From Daphnia carinata (taxonomy: Eukaryota; Arthropoda; Branchiopoda; Diplostraca; Daphniidae), in NCBI RefSeq assembly GCF_022539665.2, contig NC_081336.1:4666221-4730220 (forward strand): a stretch of 64,000 nucleotides of DNA, read 5' to 3'. Numbering within the stretch: the first letter of the stretch is position 1; each line of letters begins with the position of its first letter. A program made the translations under genes and the position numbers. A model generated the notes under the pieces. It did no database searches. It had not been told where the DNA came from and saw only the letters and a list, made by a program, of their open reading frames with translations. This document shows, piece by piece, positions 56,149-64,000 of this stretch.

Positions 56149-56492
56149 GTAAAGGTGATTCTGTGTGTAAACTGATTCTGCCGATCAATGGTTCGCGATG
56201 CACCGACTTTGGAGTAATGATCGGGGTAAACCGTTAGAGTAACCCACAATTGGGGCCTTCATGGAGAAAAATTCGATCAGTTTTGTTTCTGCCAGTTGGT
56301 TGCAATCTGGGTTAAAACCCCGATTGATTCCAGGTAGACCCCTACCAGGCGTGGCCGGGTAGTCGGAGTCGGACTGAAAATAATAATAAGGCAACTCCGC
56401 CGTGCTCGTAAGTTGCAATAGCCAGTTGTGACAGTTGGAGTGCCTCGTACCGGGAGGTGTAATATATATTACCTTTATTTTTTTTTTATATA

Positions 56493-57631
56493 ATGGATAC
56501 CTTACGTAGTGCTCCAACTCCAAAATTTTCTGTGGGGATAAAAGAAAGACATTCCAGGATAAAGCGCGTTCTAGCCGAGATTAGAAGAGAAAAACCTTTA
56601 GGAAAGTGCCCCTTATTTAAAATGACACTTACATTTCCCTCTTTTGTCTGGTCCCCCATTATTGATTCTGTATATTCCTTCCGTACTGAACAAAATTTGG
56701 ATAATTTAAAAGCTACAGTTGCCGCTCCAAAAAAGCCATTACTTAGATCTCATAGTACGAGCTCTTTGAAATCCACTACAAGTCCTGAAACTCAGGCAGT
56801 CATACCCAAGAAAGTGAGTCATATCAAGCTGCATTATTTATAAGAAATTTCACAATCTATTTTTTCCCAGACTGAACGAAAAGATGTAATTAGGTTAAAT
56901 ATGTTGGCAAGAGTTGCAAACTCTGCAATTAAAATGAAAACTTCAGTTGCAAGATCTCACCATAGTGAGTTAGCAACCCAAAGAAGTCATAAATTAGGAG
57001 CTATTCCAAAGTATGTAATGAGTTTTATTTCTAGGTTTACCATAATTCAAGAGTTTTGAGTCCATGCCTTTATTATTTGCTAGTAAAAATTTGGCTATTG
57101 AATTTAAAATAAATGCATGAGCCCAGTTTTAAATCTTCCTATTTATAGGCAAACTGAAAAAAACATACTTCAAAATGAGCTATTGAACAAGAGTGAAGTG
57201 GACTAATAGGTCATATTAGTTTTAATCTGAATATTGTTCTAGATACCTTACAAGTCGAAAAGCAGAATGGGCACATCTGGAAGAAGAAAAATTGAAGAAC
57301 ATGCCAGATCCTGATTGTCCAATTGGGCATGTTATTATGCCTGAATCTGAAAGACTTGAAACCTTAAGTAGACTCCAAAAAAGTATAATCATTTGATTGA
57401 ATTTCCAACCAATTTATACACTACTAAGCTAAAAATTGTTTATTTTTTATTTAAAAAAAAAAAATTCCAGGTCAATTAGAATTGAATGCAGAGTTTAACT
57501 GCCTCCCACTGAGCAAGGACAGTTTGACAATTCGCCGAAAGAAAGAAGATCTTGAAAAGCAACTCATTAAAGTTGAAGAAGGAATTCGAGTTCTTTCTAA
57601 GCCAAAAGTATTTGTCAGACTTGATAGGTAA
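56493..57631 (+). CDS. ENKD1: Enkurin domain-containing protein 1
   Basis: Microtubule- and cilium-associated protein. Four exons (56493-56813, 56871-57010, 57243-57382, 57471-57631) join in consistent phase to 253 residues, shorter than vertebrate ENKD1 (about 346). The C-terminal enkurin domain is clear: IPKYLTSRKAEWAHLEEE, PIGHVIMPESERLETLSRLQ, then the LEKQLIKVEEGIRVLSKPKV helix end. The PxGHxxMPExxRLETL segment and the FVRLD C-terminus fit ENKD1 better than enkurin itself. The N-terminal half is basic and low-complexity. It is convergent with NME6; the two stops are 147 bp apart. Confidence 0.88.
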
Positions 57632-57777
57632 ATGATTGAATGTCCAAAACTAGTAAATATAATTTCGTCAAGTCAAGGGTAGGATAAGGAATAAAATTCC
57701 GATTTAACGTATTTTGCATAGTTGACAGTCACTAATGTATTGGTTTGCTTGCAAGTTTTTACTTACAACCCTAACTT

Positions 57778-58493
57778 CTATTTTATGGTGTGGGTGAAGG
57801 TGGAGTAGTCAATACTGCATACTCCTTTTCTAAACATTGGCTCCTGCTTTTCTAACCATTCCTCATAGTTGAATTGGGGAAAGAAAAACTGAATCTCTCT
57901 CATGGCTGATGTTTGAGAATCTTCACAATAAATTGGTATAAGATTTCAGCATTGCCTAACATCTCACTGCAGGAAACTTACCAGAGCCATGAGTACAATT
58001 TCTTGTATCAGTAAGGCCAAACGATCCTCTAATGGTGTCTGGGGCTTCATATTGTGTTATAAACGATTTTGTAGGTCCCATTATCTTACGCCACAATTGA
58101 ATAGCTTCAGGATGAGCTAGTATATGTGCATGAATAGGTCCACTATTTCATCAGAAATAAACTGACATTTAACTAACACCACAACATATCTTACTTAGAT
58201 GGTAGTTATCAACCTTTTCATGAATGTTACAAGTCGTTTATGGAAAAACCTTCCAGCGTGTTCACTATAAAAATTCTCAACTTGCTGACGAGAAAGGTTT
58301 ACAGTACGGCTTTGGATTATGTAGAAGCCAGCTGTTAATATCTTCCTGCGGATTTCCTGAATGGGAAGATAGAGCGCAATAATGTCAAATGTTACATTAG
58401 CAATTGAATTTAGTCATATACCTGTAGAGTAAAAGGAACTTTCACTACGTCCGGTTTTATAATAGCTAACGTTAGGTTAAGAATATTTTTCAT
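57778..58493 (-). CDS. NME6: Nucleoside diphosphate kinase 6
   Basis: NDP kinase-family protein; vertebrate NME6 is mitochondrial. Four exons (58422-58493, 58214-58356, 57982-58142, 57778-57920) join to 172 residues, near the 186-194 of other NME6. Motifs: LTLAIIKPDVVKVPF at the start, FYSEHAGRFFHKRLVTFMKSG, LAHPEAIQLWRKIMGPT, and SIRGSFGLTD-type TIRGSFGLTDTRNCTHGSD with the catalytic histidine of the NxxHGSD motif. After this comes the NME6-like C-terminal extension (FFFPQFNYEEWLEKQEP). No long presequence is seen. The start MKNILNLTLAIIKPD places the fold at the very N-terminus. Confidence 0.92.
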
Positions 58494-59270
58494 AGTCGAT
58501 TATTTTTCAAACGCTTGGCGTTTAAAACAGTTCTTTTACAGAAAACCACTTGCAAGTTAATAAATTGATGTAATTTGATTGTGTGGTAAAAATTTCAAAT
58601 TATTCGCGAACTTAAATTATGGCGAAGCAGACGACAAACGAGATGGCTAAAAAGAGAAATTGGAACGCGAAACATTTTCTTCTAAAACGCGGAGCTAAGT
58701 ATGGAACCAAGGTTTTTGTGCTGCTGTTTAGATGCTTGTAGCTAGCCTTGCCGCGATCGGCAAAGCAAATGATCGGGAAAAATGATCAGCAAAATTCGAT
58801 CGACGATCCGATCACCAGAGATTGATCGGATCTGCTATTTAATGATCCATTGATGGGATCGGGTGATTCGAGGATCCAATGATCGGATCACCGATGAAGA
58901 TAAAAGAATTGATAGGAGCGGCAAGTCTAGTTTCAACTACCCACACTCCCCGCTATAAAATATATTTCACACTTTATACGTGTATCCTCTAGTTTTATTA
59001 ACTATAGTACCCCTTTAATTCCCGGTAACAGCCTGCAGTAATCACAAAACATAAGTTATAATGACGAGTTCCACACATAACGAGCAAATAATCTTATTAT
59101 ATACCTAACTGGTAAACATTAATATTCAAATCTAAGTACGATTCGCGGTGACAGCAATTCCATCAGGGACATCTAGTGGATAAAACTTCAAGCGAACGAT
59201 GATCTGGCTTTTCCATAACCATAACAGCGGACGATTTTAACCTAGATTCTACATAGAGAAGTGTTTTATT
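58494..59270. other. Intergenic region between NME6 and the Rab-like gene
   Basis: At 58619 a plus-strand 40-codon frame begins MAKQTTNEMAKKRNWN, with a possible splice donor (AA/GTATGG) before its end; it may be an orphan first exon. From 58768 to about 58900 twelve GATC sites crowd into some 130 bp. No other gene is visible. The right part should contain the promoter of the GTPase gene. Confidence 0.4.
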
Positions 59271-60036
59271 ATGACAACACTTAAAATACCAGAACAAAAA
59301 GTAATCTTGTGTGGAGAATATGGAGTTGGAAAGAGTTCTTTATTCAGAAGATTTACATCTAATAGTTACACAACAGCAACTGATCGCCAGTCTACTTTAG
59401 GATTGGATCATTATAGTAAACGTTACCATGTAGCTGGAAAAGACATAAAGGTTTGTCGAAATTTTATAGTTTGAGAAGTCAACATACATGAGACTAAGTT
59501 CACTAACGTCCTTCTACATAAAGCTTCAGCTATGGGACACAGGAGGAATGGAACGAGTCGCCTCAATAACCTCTAGCTATTACAAGTTTGCAGACGCTGC
59601 AATACTTGTGTTCTCTTTAGATTCACCTGAATCATTCAACATGGTGTCACAACATTTGCTTGATATTGTTTCATATGCTGAAAATGCAAAAATATATCTT
59701 TGTGGCAATAAATCGGATCTTAAGTCTCTGATTCAAATAACAGACAGTGACATGGAAGCCTTCTGGTGTGTAAATTTGTTTCATAGGTTAATATTGTATT
59801 ACCTAATTCCTAAATCTCAAATTAATTCAAGTGAGCAGTGCCATACCCTTGTAGCTGGGACATTTACATTATCCTGCAAAACTGGTGAAGGAGTTGATGA
59901 AATGTTCTCCTGCATTGCACTACAACTGGCAGAGAGTAACCGATCAAAATTTGAACTGGAAAAATTGACAGAGAACAATGGGCTACAACTGTCACAGCAA
60001 GAGGACAATGAAAATTTAAACAAATGTTCCTGCTGA
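59271..60036 (+). CDS. Atypical Rab-family small GTPase
   Basis: Three exons, 59271-59450, 59524-59765 and 59832-60036, give 208 residues. The P-loop is GEYGVGKSS, the switch I region STLGLDHY, switch II LQLWDTGGMERV, G4 GNKSDL and G5 SCKTGEG, and the C-terminus ends KCSC (CxC prenylation type). In switch II the usual AGQ is GGM, so the catalytic glutamine is absent and hydrolysis is probably slow without help. The 66-bp second intron is in frame and stop-free, so a retained form would add 22 residues. I could not place it in a named Rab subfamily. Membrane association is inferred from the CxC end. Confidence 0.88.
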
Positions 60037-60327
60037 ATGAATCAGTGACTGTGGTATAGTGTATTGAAATAATCTACTAAATATACTTTTTAAGGAATCA
60101 AGTGTAATTATTTGCATTTAAAAATTTTCTTAGTTTTCATAAAAATACTTTTATACCCTGTGATGGTTTCCTGTGTATTGTTTACATTTTTATTTTGCTT
60201 GTGTTTTGTTTTTAGCAAACATAAGATATTTAAGGGATGAAAGAAAATAAATTTGTTACATAGGGAACAGTTATGTTTATGGACAAAATTCCATCAAACA
60301 GATGAAATTGCCCAAAGGAATCATATT

Positions 60328-61135
60328 TCACTGTTTCACTGACTGCACTTCTATGATGTGAACCAATTTCTCAATCTCAGCCAATTTCTGTGAAACATCA
60401 TTAACCTATTAAAAAAGGATTATAGTTGCTCAAATTGTGATTCATAAAGATCAGAAAATGTATGAAATTAACTTACAAAATTGCTGTAGTATTTTATTAG
60501 TGCACATGTATCATCAGAGAGACTCAATACTTTTTTTTCTTGGGTTTCTTGGTGTAATGAAATTTTATTAATTTTATCTTCTAGATGAGGAACATCTACT
60601 TTGGCGAATAAAAAAAGCTTCATTTAAAATTTTAAAATATCAATTTGTAAAAGTTTTTACTGCACCTTTAATTGCTTGACTGTCAAGTACCGATTTAATT
60701 GCATTTAATTTCTGGAGGTGTCCAAGTGCATCTTTTATATCCCCTTCTTTAGAGTGAAGGAGTTGAAGCTTGACATTGTCAGAAACGAATCCATCACATT
60801 CAGCAAATAGAGGATCAGCATATTTTTTTACTTCATCAGCTGAAAAAAATATGTTTGGGTTAAACCTTAAAAAGTTTCATGTTTTCTTTTACCTCTTTTC
60901 AACGCAGAGGAAACTTTCTCGTTTTTTGAAACAACACTGGCCAATTTTTCGGAGACTCCCAATAATGTGTCTATAAGCTGTATGGTAAACAATTGTTATT
61001 ATAAATTTTATAAAAATATAAAAAATTTTTTTTGGTACCAACCTTCTCTTCACCATGCTCACTAGCACCCTGCCCTAGAACAAATTTTTCTAATCGTGTG
61101 ATTCTCTTTTCAACTAAATCTAGTTCGGTACTCAT
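60328..61135 (-). CDS. DCTN3: Dynactin subunit 3 (p22/p24)
   Basis: Shoulder component of dynactin, the dynein activator. Five exons (61043-61135, 60893-60977, 60666-60839, 60477-60598, 60328-60405) join to 183 residues; human DCTN3 has 186. The N-terminus LVEKRITRLEKFVLGQG corresponds to the family's LExRVxxLExxVxG segment. It is followed by coiled-coil-like sequence (KKYADPLFAE, KLQLLHSKEGDIKDALGHL, LDSQAIK, DVPHLEDKINKISLHQETQ). Low sequence conservation is normal for this family. The call rests on length, alignable blocks and helical pattern. Head-to-head with the nucleoside transporter gene, 366 bp between start codons. Confidence 0.85.
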
Positions 61136-61501
61136 TATTAATTGTTATCTCTGAACTATCTCCGGCGGGCGACTACCTACAGGCACCTCCCATCCCGTTC
61201 ACATGGAACGTGGAAAAATTGGGGACCGAGCCTCTAGCCGTTTAGCGGTATGACCGGATATTTCGCGTAGTCAGAACGTGGAACATGGAATGGTATTTCG
61301 TTACTCCTTGTCATGGAAATAATCGAGGGAATGGAAGGAGTGTTATAGCAAAGACTCTCTTTCAGATTAGAGCAAGTCTAATTGCACGAAAGCGCTTTGT
61401 AAATTTAGACCCCACGTAATGTTTTAGAAAATTTCATGTAAACCTAGTCGTAGAATTTACACCACGATTTTGCATCCTTTTTCTTGGAGTTATAAGCTGC
61501 C
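61136..61501. promoter_or_regulatory. Divergent promoter region between DCTN3 and the nucleoside transporter
   Basis: 366 bp between two start codons facing away from each other. Both 5' UTRs and promoters must lie here. No motif is assigned. Confidence 0.5.
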
Positions 61502-63776
61502 ATGCCCAAAAACAATAGCTGTGGAAATGGGGCACACCAAGAAGATACAGACCTACTAGTTGATACTGATTTTATTGAAAATTCTGTAAATAACGATGGA
61601 AGGATAGTGTTCTCATCAACTGGTTCGATTCAAGACGAGGAAAATGATGTTCTTATCAACCATAGTGAACCTGTGGACAGGTCTTCATCATACATATTTG
61701 ATATTTTGGCAGAATGTTTAAAAATATATGTCTTCTATTTCCTTTTTGCAGGTATTTTGGTGTGTATATTTTGTTCTATTTGCTTGGAATGGCTACTTTG
61801 TTGCCATGGAACTTCTTTATTACAGCAAACGGGGTAAACTTTAGTTCAAAAGTATCCCAATCTACACTGATTAATGATGTTTGCTTTAAAAACAGTATTG
61901 GATGTATAAACTTAGAGATTTAAACACAACTTCTTCTGGGAACACATCTCATCTCTCTCCACTGCAACTAGGATTTACCTCCTACTTATGTGTTACCTCA
62001 CTGGTCCCTAGTACGGTGGTTCTTGTTCTAAATGCTTTTGTGGGACACAAGTAAACAAATAATAGTTCTTCCCAAAACTCATTTCTAAGCAGCGTAAAAA
62101 TATTGGCTTGTAAAAATGTAAATGTTTTCAGGTTTTCTTTCAAACTCCGCATTGCTGGTGGTTTGTTGGGTGTAGTTTTGTTGTTTACTTTTACAACAGC
62201 ACTTGTTGAACTGGACACAGATCCATGTAAGTGGTTACTTTTTTTTTTTTTTTTTTTATCCCTCTAGCTTCCCAAAATATTTTTATTGTTTTATAATAAA
62301 TTTGCAACTTTGTCTTATAGGGCAGATGTCTTTCTACTTCATAACTTTAGTAAGCGCCTTCTTCATTAACGGTAAAATACTCAAACATTATCCTGTCTTT
62401 GTCTCGGTATTCGGTCATTCTTAAATGGTTCATTTGCAGTTGTCAGCTCCATATTTCAAGGTGGCGTATGTGGTCTTGCTGGAAAGTTCCCTAGCGGTTA
62501 TGTTAATGCAGTTATTAGCGGTCAAGCTCTAGGTGGGTCAAAAAATAAAATTATGCACTTTAAAGTTCAGTTGCTACAAAAGCACCCAATTAATGCACAA
62601 AAAAAAAATTTTATTTTTTCAGGTGGTATATTTGCCTCACTTGCTAACATAGTGTCTATCGCCGTCGGTGCATCTCCTACTCAAAGTGCGTTCTTATACT
62701 TCATGGCAGCGGATTTTACTCTTGTTTTATCATTCTGCTTGTATATGGCTCTTTCATCGACAGTAAGCAAGCTTTGCTATTTGTTTTTTGACGATTTCTG
62801 CAACTTTCTTTAAAATTTCCTCGATAGAAATTCTTTGTCTTTTACTCACATTGTGAAAGAACACCTTCCAGTCAAAGTGATCCGTTGAAAGCAAGTGATC
62901 TCGTGGAAGACCAGGAAGACGAAGCGCTCATCGTTGACACAGGAATTTCTTATCGTAGGATTATTGTACAGGTGAATTATTAGGACCATTGTTTCCTTTG
63001 GTTTCTTGCATCGTACACTAACCTGGAATTTTTTGCCAGATTTGGCCGTATCTCTTCTCAATTACGTTAGTGTACATCGTTACGTTGTCACTATTTCCTG
63101 CCGTAAGCGTATTAATCCGATCTGCAAGCTATGATCAGGGCTTTATCTGGAATGGTATGTATATCACGTGATGCATAGAGAGGAAGCGCTTCTTGAAATC
63201 TACCTATTAATCGAGCATATTTTTGGCATTAATAGATGTTTATTTTACTCCCGTCGCGTGTTTCCTACTCATGAGTATTGGTGATTACATTGGACGTACG
63301 TCAACAGGAATCATACCAATGGTATGTTATATAGTACAAGAAATGAAATGACGCTGTCATATACATTTGTTTACATTAATTTTCCCATTAACATAGCCAT
63401 CGAACGTTAAAATGTGGACATGCATACTCTCTGTTATGCGATTGGCATTCATCCCTCTGATGATAATGTGCAATGCCCAGCCTCGATTCCATTTGCCTGT
63501 TTTGATTCCAAACGATGCTGGATTTGTACTTGTTATGGCTCTTTTTGCATTTTCGAATGGTTACCTCAGTGTGATTCCGTTTGCACAGGCCCCAAGGTAT
63601 CGGCCTTTCAAATAACTGTGATAAGCCAGTTACTCGATTACTGATGCTACAATTGATTTTACAGGTGTGTAGACAAAAAAGATCAAGAAACGGCCTCTTC
63701 TCTGATGGCTGCCGGACTCGGTATTGGTTTGGCAGTTGGCGGTGCCCTCAGCAGTGTTATTGTTCGAATTCTGTGA
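61502..63776 (+). CDS. Equilibrative nucleoside transporter (SLC29 family)
   Basis: Carries nucleosides across membranes. Twelve exons: 61502-61680, 61752-61833, 61896-62050, 62132-62226, 62321-62371, 62440-62532, 62623-62762, 62828-62971, 63040-63154, 63236-63321, 63397-63596 and 63665-63776; 483 residues in consistent phase. Family signatures: LGMATLLPWNFFITAN in helix 1, YWMYKLRD after it, FQGGVCGLAGKFPSGYVNAV with SGQALGGIFAS, an acidic central loop (VEDQEDEALIVD), GDYIGR, and LFAFSNGYLSV near the end. The protein is hydrophobic throughout, with about eleven helices. The N-terminal 60 residues are hydrophilic and acidic, with an NHSEP segment and a possible dileucine (DTDLLV). Which paralogue (ENT1/2/3-like) cannot be decided by eye. 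Confidence 0.93.
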
Positions 63777-64000
63777 TGTTACATTCGTTGCCTAGTATTC
63801 TGTGGCCGTTGGTGGACATCATGATCGGTCCCTTTCATGTAGCCTACGGCAAAGCACGGGCATCATAGCCAGAGCCTCCTACGTCTAATTATGACATTAT
63901 GGCTCTCCCTCCTTTTTTGGGTTTTTTTTTTTCGTTGTGTATGTGTTTGGGTTCTCTCCTGTTCCTTCTGTATGAAGTCCGTTCTCTTTTTCTCTTCTTT
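63777..64000 (+). other. 3' UTR of the nucleoside transporter, continuing past the window
   Basis: Non-coding, T-rich towards the end (about 63915-64000). No AATAAA is seen before the window ends. Confidence 0.5.

Overview
The window reads as nuclear DNA of an arthropod, most likely a small crustacean of the Daphnia type. The genes carry spliceosomal introns that are often only 55-80 bp, they are packed on both strands, and every recognisable protein is a standard animal protein. The organism is inferred from style and gene content; no diagnostic marker gene is present. Exon borders were read by hand from GT/AG sites and frame continuity. Orthology calls rest on remembered family sequences, not on a search.

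Left part (1-24939): the 5' two thirds of an LRP1-type giant lipoprotein receptor on the minus strand, running off the left edge. Then NDUFB3 (complex I) on plus, ANKIB1 (ankyrin/RBR ubiquitin ligase) on minus, TMEM65 on plus, divergent from ANKIB1, and COPS5/CSN5 on minus, convergent with TMEM65.

Middle (24940-47763): a gene-poor, repeat-rich island. It holds a MITE-like inverted-repeat element, an unusual array of short repeats in opposite orientations, a decayed Ty3/gypsy integrase, and one apparently intact env-bearing LTR retroelement (30446-39335). That element has identical 386-bp LTRs, an ATAA target duplication and a single 2305-codon gag-pol-env frame. Two further relatives lie beside it in opposite orientation: C, an older LTR stub, and B, 5'-truncated and apparently inserted into C. 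In the intact copy (A) and in copy B, the zone between env and the 3' LTR carries an antisense two-exon gene of 159 codons with its own small intron and polyadenylation signal, a 22-bp palindrome, and an array of exact 59-bp-period repeats. This antisense module is the best candidate here for something undescribed. A decayed ceramide glucosyltransferase pseudogene lies to the right of these elements.

Right part (47764-64000): dense housekeeping genes. POLG (mitochondrial DNA polymerase, with a one-base frame break in an A16 run), FITM (lipid-droplet biogenesis), a non-LTR gag relic next to a second MITE-like element, ENKD1 (microtubule/cilium) convergent with NME6, a Rab-like GTPase lacking the catalytic glutamine, DCTN3 (dynactin) divergent from an SLC29-type nucleoside transporter that fills the right edge. 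Several products serve mitochondria (NDUFB3, TMEM65, POLG, probably NME6), but the strands and spacing give no sign of co-regulation beyond shared divergent promoters.
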